A stretch of 42,173 nucleotides of DNA from JAVJSD01 sp040219575. Lineage in GTDB: Bacteria; Planctomycetota; Planctomycetia; Pirellulales; Pirellulaceae. The notes under the pieces are model-generated. The model saw only the letters and a program-made list of their open reading frames with translations, searched no databases and was not told the DNA's origin. The stretch lies in the NCBI GenBank assembly GCA_040219575.1, contig JAVJSD010000100.1, positions 1 to 42,173 on the forward strand, given 5' to 3'. Positions 7,862-15,343 of the stretch are shown here, piece by piece (position 1 is the first letter of the stretch; every line of letters starts with the position of its first letter). The translations under genes were made by a program, and so were the position numbers.

Positions 7862-8345
7862 GCCTTCGCCTTGCCGCTATTGAAGCCTGCAATTTCAGTA
7901 TCAAGCATCCCTTGCGATCAACTCGTTTAACGGCAAGCCGCAGAGGCGTCGGCGGATCGTTGCAGCAACGTTTCCAGCTAGTTCGGAGTCGTGCGCGCGT
8001 CGTCGCCTTCGCCTTGCCGCTATTGAAGCCTGCAATTTCAGTATCAAGCATCCCTTGCGATCGACTCGTTTAACGGCAAGCCGCAGGCGTCGGCGGATCG
8101 TTGTAGCAACGTTTCCAGCTAGTTGGGGGTCGTGCGCGCGCCGTTGCCTTCGCCTTGCCGCTATTGAAGCCTGCAATTTCAGTATCAAGCATCCCTTGCG
8201 ATCGACTCGTTTAACGGCAAGCCGCAGAGGCGTCGGCGGATCGTTGCGGCAACGTTTCCAGCTAGTTCGGAGTCGTGCGCGCGCCGTCGCCTGCGGCTTG
8301 CCGTTGAACGACATTCCTCGCTACATCGTCGGCATTGACAATGCA
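7862..8345. repeat. Tandem array of palindromic repeat family A (3 units plus end)
   Basis: Three units of 143, 141 and 143 bp start at 7862, 8005 and 8146, and a closing arm follows at 8289-8311. Each unit contains the family left arm (TCGTTTAACGGCAAGCCGCA), the middle GCGGATCGTTG and AACGTTTCCAGCTAGTT, and a decayed right arm GCCTTCGCCTTGCCGCTAT. A linker (CCTGCAATTTCAGTATCAAG and on) joins it to the next left arm. Only the last right arm is close to intact. The array fills the 539-bp space between the esterase and the minus-strand gene ending at 8392; the frames running through it (Arg/Ala-rich, repeating) are not genes. The repeats may form long RNA hairpins on either strand. Confidence 0.9.
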
Positions 8346-8391
8346 GTCCTCAAATAATCGGGGAAATCCCAGCCGAAATATGCGGCGGCGC

Positions 8392-11115
8392 CTACTCTTG
8401 CGGCTTGGCTTTCCCGTTGCCGAAGAAGTCGAGCAGCGGAAGGTTCAACCCAGACGCGGGGGAGGCGGCCTTCTTCGGCTCCATCTCCACCTCCAGATGC
8501 ATCACCAACCGGTCGCCGTCCAACTTCAGCCGGCCCTCGAGACCGCGGAACCAGGTCAGCAAGGGCGCCCGATAGTCCTCGGGCATCTCCCAAACCTCCC
8601 CCGGCTCTTCCGGCCAGGCGGTCGAACGCCAGGTGAGATGACCGTCGTCGCCTTCGGCCGTTTCGTACTTGCCCCCCAGTCCGCACAGCAGCTTGACGTC
8701 GAGCAACCGCTCCGCCGTCTCGCGGGCCTCCTCCGGCGAAACCTTCAACTGCTGCGAGATCGTCTTCAGCAGATAGGCGTTGCCCTTGGAAAGCTGCCGG
8801 CCGCGCAGCCAGGAAAGTTCGTTGATGTAGCCGGCCAGTTGTGAAGTGGAAAGGTCGCCCACGGTCACTCGCACCTGCGCCTGCTTCTCGACTTCCTGCG
8901 GCGCCAGTTGCGGCGTCACTTCGGCCAGCAACGCCCGGTCGAAAGACAGCACCGAAAAGTCGTTGATCTGCCGGCGGTGCACGCCCAGGGGAAGCAGCGA
9001 GTAACCGGCGTCGTCGGCCTCGGCCGAAAGCCCGAATGGCAAGCGATCGAGCAACCCCGGCATCGGCCAGGCGCCCAGGTAGCCGGGCGTGGTGCGAACC
9101 AATCGCAGAATAGTCAGCAGATCGTCGGGAGCGCCGCGTTCGATCGGCGCCGCATCGCGCACGCCGACAAACAGGTGATGCTCCGGCAAGATGGGGCCCA
9201 GCCGTCCTCCGTCGAGAACCGCCTCGATATGAATCGCGTCGCCGGGCGTGGGGGGAATCGCCGTTTGCGTCGGTTCGCCCAGCATGCCGGTCAACCAGCC
9301 GTACTTTTCTTCGGCGAAGGGGGACAAGTTCACATCAACGGCCAGCCGCTGGCGGCCCTTCACGGTCGACGGGATGCGGCGCACGCCGATCATCACCGGA
9401 TCCATCTGTCGCCAATTCTGCTGATAGAACGCGGCCCGCGCGTTGTACCACGCCGCCTCGTACTCGGTCACGCCGCGAATCTTCACGTCGGTCACCGGCA
9501 GCAAACAGCCGCGGGCGCCGCGCAGTGAATCGATCACGCGGCCGGTTTCCAAAATCGGCCCGCTGCCGTCCTGTCGACGTCCGAAACCTTCCGGCAAGAA
9601 GCCGCCTGCGACGAGCTGGTCGAGCGTGTCGGCCGGTCGTCCTTCGGCGCGAGCCGCCATGCGCGCCATCTCGGTCAACTCCAGGTCGCCGAGCGCCTCC
9701 ATGCGGCGGTACATCTCGATCTGATACTCCGGACTGACCAGGCCCCGCAGAAAGGCCGACGACAGATAGACGAACATCGCGTCGTTGCGGCTGGTCGGCA
9801 TCAGCGCGCGGGCGTGCCGGAACTCCGACGACTTGCCGAGCGAGCCGGTTCCGTCGGCGGTTTCGAAAAACCGCTCGACCATGGCCCGCGACGTGGTGAT
9901 CAAGTGAAAGTTCCCGTCCACGGCGTAGAACGATCGGATGCGGTTATCGGGCGTGGAGACGAACGACACGTCGCGCCCGGCGATCCTCACGGTTTCCACG
10001 CTTCCCCCGGGCGCGCTCTCGGCCGCGGCGCGGCGAACCTTGTTGAGTTCGTTTTGCAGCACGTCAGCGCGGGTTTGCAGCAACACGCCCACCGATGCGC
10101 CGTCGCCCAGGAAAAGGTCGCGTCCGATAAGCGCCAAATCGGCGATCACGGCCTGGCCCAGCAGTTCGGCGACGATTGAATCCGGCAGCACGAGTTGGCG
10201 GCGCATGCGCTGGCTCTGCGCGGCGTCGAATCCGCGCAGCGTCATCATTCGCATCATGTCGCCGCCATAGGCTTCCGTCAGATTATCGAACCACAGAAGA
10301 TTGTTGAACTGGCCGAAGCGAAGGTAGAAACACTCCTGCGGCGTGCGCAGGGCGAGCGGCTCGATGGCGACGTCGTCTTTCGCGCCGACAGCGGGGAACT
10401 CGTGCGTCGCCCAGTCGATGCCGTCGGGCAAAGGCCGATCCGCCGGGCTCCGCGCCGCCAGCGGATGCAGCATGGCGTCCTTTATCGCGGCCAGGCGCAC
10501 GTTCTCCGTTCCCATCAACAGTTCCAGCGTGCTCAGCGGCTCCTGCGGACGCTCCTCCTGATCCTTGATGCGGGTCAAGAGCGGCGGCTCGAGGCCGAGT
10601 CGCTGCGAGAGCATCGACGTGAGGTACGTCTCGACCAGCGGAGGGTAGTCCCCCTCACGCTGTTGCCGGCGGGCCTGGGCGTTGTATTCCCGCCACCAGG
10701 CGTTGAGCGTCATCCGCTTCATCAACGGCCGCGATGCAGACGGCGTGATCACCACGTCGTGCCGCTTGGGCGTATACAGCCGCAGTCGCAGCGGCTTGTC
10801 TCCCTGAAACAAAAAGTAAACCGTGGCCGTGGCGGCGGGCGCGTCGACGTCGGCGCCCACCTTGTCGACCACTTCGCTGAACAGCCGCATGACCGTGCCG
10901 CTGGTCACCGCCGGGTAGAACGCCCGGCCGTCGGCTTCCTCCAGCGTCCAACTGCGAAGATCGGGATCGACCCCGTCGCCGATGACCGGCATCACGAACC
11001 GCCCCACGCCGAACGGTCGATCGTTGTACGCCTCGGCCCAGATCTGCGCCCGGGCGGAGTTGCTGATCGCCAGCGTCAACAGGGCGACGACGGCGAGAGA
11101 TTTCCAATGCTTCAT
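8392..11115 (-). CDS. Large secreted protein of unknown function
   Basis: The 907-residue protein starts at MKHWKSLAVV with a clear signal peptide (ARA-Q at about residue 23); an upstream in-frame ATG at 11169 would hide it. I recognise no catalytic motif. Visible features are a region around LFLGDGASVGVLLQTRADVLQNE and FFETADGTGSLGKS, which recall surface-layer or chaperone-like substrate proteins of planctomycetes, and a C-terminal section rich in acidic and Pro residues ending EMEPKKAASPASG. There are few cysteines. It is convergent with the esterase locus across the repeat array and divergent from the NHL gene at 11304, so both may share a promoter region of 188 bp. Proteins like this are typical planctomycete-specific exported proteins, but I would not assign a role. 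Confidence 0.8.
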   Translation of the reverse strand: MKHWKSLAVVALLTLAISNSARAQIWAEAYNDRPFGVGRFVMPVIGDGVDPDLRSWTLEEADGRAFYPAVTSGTVMRLFSEVVDKVGADVDAPAATATVYFLFQGDKPLRLRLYTPKRHDVVITPSASRPLMKRMTLNAWWREYNAQARRQQREGDYPPLVETYLTSMLSQRLGLEPPLLTRIKDQEERPQEPLSTLELLMGTENVRLAAIKDAMLHPLAARSPADRPLPDGIDWATHEFPAVGAKDDVAIEPLALRTPQECFYLRFGQFNNLLWFDNLTEAYGGDMMRMMTLRGFDAAQSQRMRRQLVLPDSIVAELLGQAVIADLALIGRDLFLGDGASVGVLLQTRADVLQNELNKVRRAAAESAPGGSVETVRIAGRDVSFVSTPDNRIRSFYAVDGNFHLITTSRAMVERFFETADGTGSLGKSSEFRHARALMPTSRNDAMFVYLSSAFLRGLVSPEYQIEMYRRMEALGDLELTEMARMAARAEGRPADTLDQLVAGGFLPEGFGRRQDGSGPILETGRVIDSLRGARGCLLPVTDVKIRGVTEYEAAWYNARAAFYQQNWRQMDPVMIGVRRIPSTVKGRQRLAVDVNLSPFAEEKYGWLTGMLGEPTQTAIPPTPGDAIHIEAVLDGGRLGPILPEHHLFVGVRDAAPIERGAPDDLLTILRLVRTTPGYLGAWPMPGLLDRLPFGLSAEADDAGYSLLPLGVHRRQINDFSVLSFDRALLAEVTPQLAPQEVEKQAQVRVTVGDLSTSQLAGYINELSWLRGRQLSKGNAYLLKTISQQLKVSPEEARETAERLLDVKLLCGLGGKYETAEGDDGHLTWRSTAWPEEPGEVWEMPEDYRAPLLTWFRGLEGRLKLDGDRLVMHLEVEMEPKKAASPASGLNLPLLDFFGNGKAKPQE

Positions 11116-11303
11116 GGCGAAGGCGGGGCTTTTGTTTCGGAGGTGGGCGAACCCAAGGAGAGTCGACATCACGCAGTGGTCGTGCAATTATAGAGCCCAC
11201 GGACAAGGATTCCGATGCCAAATCCGCGTGAGGCGCGTTTTCAAGCCGCCCGTTCAATCAACGATCCGTGCAGTTTGTTACCTGCCGGGAGACCAGGTGC
11301 CCT

Positions 11304-12407
11304 ATGCTCACGAATCGATTCGCGACTGTCGCCTTTCTGACGGCGCTCTTGACGCTTTCCGCGGCCCTTTCGGCCGGCCCCATCGACACCGTGGCCGGCA
11401 CGGGCGAGCGCGAGAACAACGGCGACGCCGGCCCCGCGCTGGAAATCAACGTCGGACAGACCTTCGGCGTGGAGGTCGGACCCGACGGCGCGCTGTACAT
11501 TACCGAGGTCGAAAATCACCGCGTGCGGCGGCTCGATTTGAAGACCGGCGAACTGACGACCGTGGCCGGCAGCGGCGGCAAGGGCTACTCCGGCGACGGC
11601 GGACCGGCCGTTTCGGCGGAACTCAACGAGCCGTACGAAGTTCGTTTCGACGCCGACGGCAACATGTTCTTCGTCGAGATGCAGAACCACCTCATCCGCC
11701 GCGTCGACGCCAAGACCGGCAAGATCAGCACGGTGGCGGGAACCGGCCAGCGCGGCTACGGCGGCGACGGCGGGCCGGCCGTGAAGGCCCGGTTCGCACA
11801 GCCGCATAGCATCGCCCTCGACGGCAAGGGCGGTTTGTACGTGGCCGACATCGGCAACCACCGCATCCGCCGCATCGATCTCGAAAGCGGCACGGTCGAC
11901 ACCATCGCCGGCAATGGGGAGAAGAAACTGCCCGTCGAGGGACAAACGGCCCAAGGCAATCCGCTGATCGGACCGCGGGCGCTCTTTATCTCGGGCGACG
12001 TGATGTGGATCGCGCTGCGGGAAGGGCACAGCGTGTGGAAGCTCGACATGCAAACCGGCAAACTGCACCATGTGGCCGGCACCGGCCGGCGCGGCTACAG
12101 CGGCGACGGCGGCCCCGCGCTCGAGGCGACGTTCGACGGCCCCAAGGGCATCGCGCTCGATGCGGCGGGCGAGAACGTGTACGTCGTCGATACCGAGAAC
12201 CAGGCGATCCGGCGGATCAACCTCAAGCAGAACACGATCGACACCGTCGCCGGCGGAGGCCCGAAAACGCGCGGCTACGGCGGCGACGGCGGACCGGCGA
12301 CGGAAGCCAAGATGGATCGCCCGCACGGCATCTGCGTCGGCCCCGACGGCGCGCTGTATATCGGCGACACGAACAATCACCGCGTGCGACGGGTTCGCAA
12401 GCCATGA
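11304..12407 (+). CDS. Secreted NHL-repeat beta-propeller protein
   Basis: The 367-residue protein has a signal peptide (about 1-24) and at least five repeats of the pattern TVAGTG-RGY(G/S)GDGGPA, each followed by a stretch ending DGALYITEVENHRVRR or close. This is the NHL propeller of teneurin-like type; six blades would be expected from the length. Such proteins bind ligands or surfaces; no catalytic set is seen. The last codons overlap the thioesterase start by four bases (ATGA at 12404-12407), so translation of the next gene is probably coupled. The start at 11304 follows a purine-rich GGGAGA and AGG; the frame from 11268 lacks a signal. Confidence 0.85.
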   Translation: MLTNRFATVAFLTALLTLSAALSAGPIDTVAGTGERENNGDAGPALEINVGQTFGVEVGPDGALYITEVENHRVRRLDLKTGELTTVAGSGGKGYSGDGGPAVSAELNEPYEVRFDADGNMFFVEMQNHLIRRVDAKTGKISTVAGTGQRGYGGDGGPAVKARFAQPHSIALDGKGGLYVADIGNHRIRRIDLESGTVDTIAGNGEKKLPVEGQTAQGNPLIGPRALFISGDVMWIALREGHSVWKLDMQTGKLHHVAGTGRRGYSGDGGPALEATFDGPKGIALDAAGENVYVVDTENQAIRRINLKQNTIDTVAGGGPKTRGYGGDGGPATEAKMDRPHGICVGPDGALYIGDTNNHRVRRVRKP

Positions 12408-12820
12408 CGCAGTCGGACGAGTCCGCGGCGGCGGAGGAACCGTATCTGGCGCTCAAGGCGCTGATGATGCCGCGCGACACCAATCCCCACGGCACCATCT
12501 TCGGCGGCGTGCTGCTGAGCTACATCGACCAGGCCGGCGCCATCGGCGCGCTCCACATGATTCGCGGTTGGGGCTGGCCGCCGCGTCTGCTGGTCACCGT
12601 GGGTATGAACGCTGTCGAGTTCCACGAGCCGGTCTTCATCGGCGACATCGTCAGCTTTACCACCACGGTCGCCCGCATCGGCGCCACCTCGATTACGATG
12701 CACGTGGCCGTCGAGACGGAGCGCAACGACGAGACCATCCGCCTCACGGAGGCCGACGTCACCTACGTCTCCGTCTCCAGCGCCCAAGGCCCCCGCGAGA
12801 AAGTGCCGCTGAGGCCATAG
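12404..12820 (+). CDS. Hotdog-fold acyl-CoA thioesterase
   Basis: The 138-residue protein begins MTQSDESAAAEEPYLALKAL and matches the YciA/BACH-type thioesterase pattern: NPHGTIFGGVLLSYIDQAGA near residue 26, where the Asp of YIDQAG is the usual catalytic acid, then VEFHEPVFIGDIV and a central VETERND section. It should hydrolyse acyl-CoA in the cytoplasm and is active as an oligomer in the family. A longer in-frame stretch to 12005 is a shadow of the NHL gene. The ATGA overlap with the NHL gene sets the start and suggests one operon, although the two products have no obvious common job. Confidence 0.85.
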   Translation: MTQSDESAAAEEPYLALKALMMPRDTNPHGTIFGGVLLSYIDQAGAIGALHMIRGWGWPPRLLVTVGMNAVEFHEPVFIGDIVSFTTTVARIGATSITMHVAVETERNDETIRLTEADVTYVSVSSAQGPREKVPLRP

Positions 12821-12858
12821 CCAGTCCGCACACTTGATCCCGTCTCAATGAAAGTCCC

Positions 12859-13380
12859 GTGTCGAAACGCACTGTCAGCGTCGCGTTCTTACTCGGACTT
12901 TTCTGCGGCGTTCTGCTAGGAGTCTGCGCGACGGCGGCGATCGTGTTCAACGAAGGCATCCAGGCGAACTATCACTGGTCTCGCGTGGCCGCGTACAAGG
13001 AGACCATGAATGATCGGTCGAATTGGTCGGAGGATCCAACGATCGATGGCCCCGTGATCTCGATTGATGAGCCCTACGACGTGATGCCGTCGATCCAGGC
13101 CCTTGTGTCACTCGGAGAGCTTGAGCGAGGTGACCTGGTCTTCGCGAACGTCACCCGAACGCCGGAAACTCTCGCTTACACGGACACCTACATGCGCGAG
13201 CATCCCGACATCGTTTGGATGCAGAGCCCTGCGATCCCCTATCCACCTTTGCCGATGACCGGCAGGCAACCACTTCATCTGCAAGTTTGGTATCGGCCGT
13301 CCGCAAGCGACGACGTACGACGAATGGTTGAGGAGATCGAAGCACGCCATGCGAATGGCAGCATTGACGAGGACCCGTGA
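12859..13380 (+). CDS. Small membrane-anchored protein of unknown function
   Basis: This 173-residue protein starts at GTG 12859. One hydrophobic segment at about residues 8-30 is probably an uncleaved anchor, and the rest is a soluble, acidic domain without cysteines beyond the anchor. The middle has EELERG-like and DLVFANVTRTPETLAYTDTY stretches. No known family is recognised. It follows the thioesterase with a 38-bp gap in the same direction, and the ribosome site is weak. The next 500 bp are non-coding. Confidence 0.6.
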   Translation: MSKRTVSVAFLLGLFCGVLLGVCATAAIVFNEGIQANYHWSRVAAYKETMNDRSNWSEDPTIDGPVISIDEPYDVMPSIQALVSLGELERGDLVFANVTRTPETLAYTDTYMREHPDIVWMQSPAIPYPPLPMTGRQPLHLQVWYRPSASDDVRRMVEEIEARHANGSIDEDP

Positions 13381-13881
13381 TCGTGCGTGGGGAAACGCAG
13401 ACGCCTGAACGTTCAATTCAAGCACCATGCGGCAGCCAGCGGGTCCGCCGATTGTAGCGGGTGCGCCGCCTTCGAGCGCATCTTGCCCAGAGAGCCGCAG
13501 ACTCTCCCTCTAACCCAAAGCGACTCGGTCTTTAGCCGCGGTAGCGGCGTCGGAGAATAGCCCACGGCGTAAGCCGTGGGAGAAGACATGCGTAGTACGA
13601 CGGGAGGCCCGGCAGGGCCGATGGAAGGGAGCGGTCGTCCGTCACGATGCGCCGTTCATCCATGATTGCCGCGCTTCTGTCACCCCTACCGGGGTTCCAG
13701 GAAATACCTCGCCAACGTCCACCCAGGCTGACGCCATGGGCTATTTTCCGACGCCGCTCCCGCGGCTAAAGAGACGCCGCTGTGCGGTCTGATGCAGCAA
13801 CCACTTCGGCCAAGCGTCCAGTGGAAAGCCGTTCTCATGACCTCCTCTACCAGGAGGCGACGTCATCCGCGACGAGGGGGA
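13381..13881. other. Non-coding interval holding a palindromic element
   Basis: No gene is seen between the small protein and the DUF1552 gene on the other strand. The middle is a 244-bp element bounded by 36-base inverted arms (13529-13772). Near the DUF1552 stop there is a small hairpin, CCTCCTctaccAGGAGG at 13841-13857, which could help end the minus-strand transcript. Confidence 0.6.
13529..13772. repeat. 244-bp inverted-repeat element with hairpins
   Basis: The left arm 13529-13564 (starting TCTTTAGCCGCGGTAGCGGC) and right arm 13737-13772 are inverted copies with two mismatches. Inside, CCCACGGCGTAAGCCGTGGG (13561-13580) is an 8-bp stem with a 4-base loop, and ACCCCTACCGGGGT (13682-13695) is a second small hairpin. 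There is no coding capacity. The shape fits a MITE-like mobile repeat or a structured non-coding repeat; I cannot tell which from one copy. Confidence 0.75.
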
Positions 13882-15243
13882 TCAAACGACCTCGGAGATG
13901 ATCCCGTCGGCTTCGCCGCCTTGGAAGTCGCCGGGGACGGGGACGCCCATCACGCCGAACATCGTTTGCCACAGGTTGCCGAGGTAGACATCCTCTTTGA
14001 CGAGGTGCCCCTGATGCTGGATTCCCAGCCGGCCGCCGCCGCAGAGCATCGTCGGCAGGTGGTGGTTGTTGTGGGCGTTGATCGTGCCGCCGCTGCTGCC
14101 CCACACCACCATCGTGTGGTCGAGCAGGTTGCCGTCGCCCTCGGTGATGTTCTTCAAACGGTCGAGGAAATAGGCCCACTCCTCCATGTAGTGCGTGTCG
14201 ACGATCGTCCACCACTTCAGCTTGTCGGGATCCTCCCCGTGATGCGTCATGGTGTGATAGCCGTAGGGGTTGTCGGTCTCCTTGCGGTAGGCGCCGGTGC
14301 CGTCGCTGTTGTCCTTGCGGGCCATGTACGAGATGACGCGCGTGCTGTCGGTCTGCAGGGCGAGCGCGATCACGTCGAACATCAGCCGCTGATAGCGGCG
14401 GTAGTCGAGGCTCGTCTTTTCCGGATCGAGGCTCTGTTCGTCGCCGAAATCGGGCGCCTCGACCTGCGGCTTCGGTTTGTGCAGCCACTGGCGGTCCGTC
14501 GCCATCCGCTTTTCCAGATCGCGGATCGAAGTGAAGTACTCCTCCAACTTCCGCCGGTCGTTCTTGCCCAGGCTCTTTTCCAGCCGGCGGGCCTCCTCGC
14601 GGACCGCATCGAGCACGCTTTGCTGCTCGGCGAACGACTCTTCGCGCTGGGCCAGCATCTCGGGCGTTTCCGGGCGGAATAACTTGTCGAACAGCACGTG
14701 GGGGCGGTTTTCGGCCGGAAGCGGCGTGCCGCTGCGCGTCCACGAGAGCGTGTTGTCTTGCGGCGAGCCAAAGCCGGTTCCGCGGCGGACGCCCAATTGC
14801 AGCGAGGGAAAGCGCGTCTGCCGGCCGACCACCTCGGCCAGTTCCTGATCGGCCGAGATTCGCAGCTTCGCGTCGGCGGCGTGCGTGGCGGTGCCGGTGA
14901 GGAACGTTCGATCGCCGCTATGCCCGCCGGAGTGCGTCAGCTTCAGGCCGCTGATGACCGTCATGTCGTCGCGATGCGGGGCCAACGGCTTCAGAATCGG
15001 CGTGAGCTGATAATCCTTGCCGGTCTCCTGCGGCGTGTAATCACGGCCGTTCATTCCCAGCCCCCAGAAGCAGAACACCGACCGCCTGGGCCGCTCGTCC
15101 TCGGTGATTTCTCCCGCCGTGGCCACGCTGAGCGAGTTGCGGCTCATCGCTTCCAGGAAGGGGAGCCCGATGACGACGCCGGCGCTGGTCGAGCGGAGGA
15201 AGCTGCGGCGATCGAGCGGACGGCGGTTGGCATGCGGTTTCAT
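13882..15243 (-). CDS. Secreted DUF1552 protein (Tat pathway)
   Basis: The 453-residue protein has a twin-arginine signal (RRSFLR at residues 12-17) followed by the DUF1552 pattern, seen in FCFWGLGMNGRDYTP, ISGLKLTHSGGHSGD and the FDVIALALQTDSTRV stretch, and in the C-terminal NHHLPTMLCGGG. DUF1552 proteins are related to DUF1501 and the alkaline-phosphatase/sulfatase fold but have no proven activity. CAGGAAACCC in front of ATG 15243 is a good ribosome site. It lies downstream of the DUF1592-type cytochrome gene; the 100-bp gap is occupied by a GTAGC palindrome at 15266-15332. DUF1592 and DUF1552 genes are usually adjacent in planctomycetes, so the two products probably act in one secreted or periplasmic process. 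Confidence 0.85.
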   Translation of the reverse strand: MKPHANRRPLDRRSFLRSTSAGVVIGLPFLEAMSRNSLSVATAGEITEDERPRRSVFCFWGLGMNGRDYTPQETGKDYQLTPILKPLAPHRDDMTVISGLKLTHSGGHSGDRTFLTGTATHAADAKLRISADQELAEVVGRQTRFPSLQLGVRRGTGFGSPQDNTLSWTRSGTPLPAENRPHVLFDKLFRPETPEMLAQREESFAEQQSVLDAVREEARRLEKSLGKNDRRKLEEYFTSIRDLEKRMATDRQWLHKPKPQVEAPDFGDEQSLDPEKTSLDYRRYQRLMFDVIALALQTDSTRVISYMARKDNSDGTGAYRKETDNPYGYHTMTHHGEDPDKLKWWTIVDTHYMEEWAYFLDRLKNITEGDGNLLDHTMVVWGSSGGTINAHNNHHLPTMLCGGGRLGIQHQGHLVKEDVYLGNLWQTMFGVMGVPVPGDFQGGEADGIISEVV

Positions 15244-15265
15244 GGGTTTCCTGCGAGTAGGCGGT

Positions 15266-15332
15266 GTAGCGGAAGTCGTGAGACTTCCGAGGTCCGGTCG
15301 TCGTGCGGCGGAAGTCTCACGACTTCAGCTAC
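15266..15332. repeat. GTAGC palindrome (family C), copy 1
   Basis: Arms of 23 bases at 15266-15288 and 15310-15332 (left arm starting GTAGCGGAAGTCGTGAGACT) match with one mismatch around a 21-base loop. It sits inside the DUF1592-DUF1552 operon, 11 bp after the stop of the first gene. As RNA it would form a strong stem that could terminate, attenuate or protect part of the message. It is the GTGAG subtype, like copy 4. Confidence 0.85.
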
Positions 15333-15343
15333 GGAGGGAGTGC

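Noticed and set aside
7862..8345. CRISPR array
   Set aside because: Unit length of about 142 bp with no constant short repeat and no spacers; it is a tandem array of a palindromic element.
12005..12403. N-terminal extension of the thioesterase
   Set aside because: The frame overlaps the NHL gene in another frame and reads as Arg-rich shadow; ATG 12404 fits the family start.
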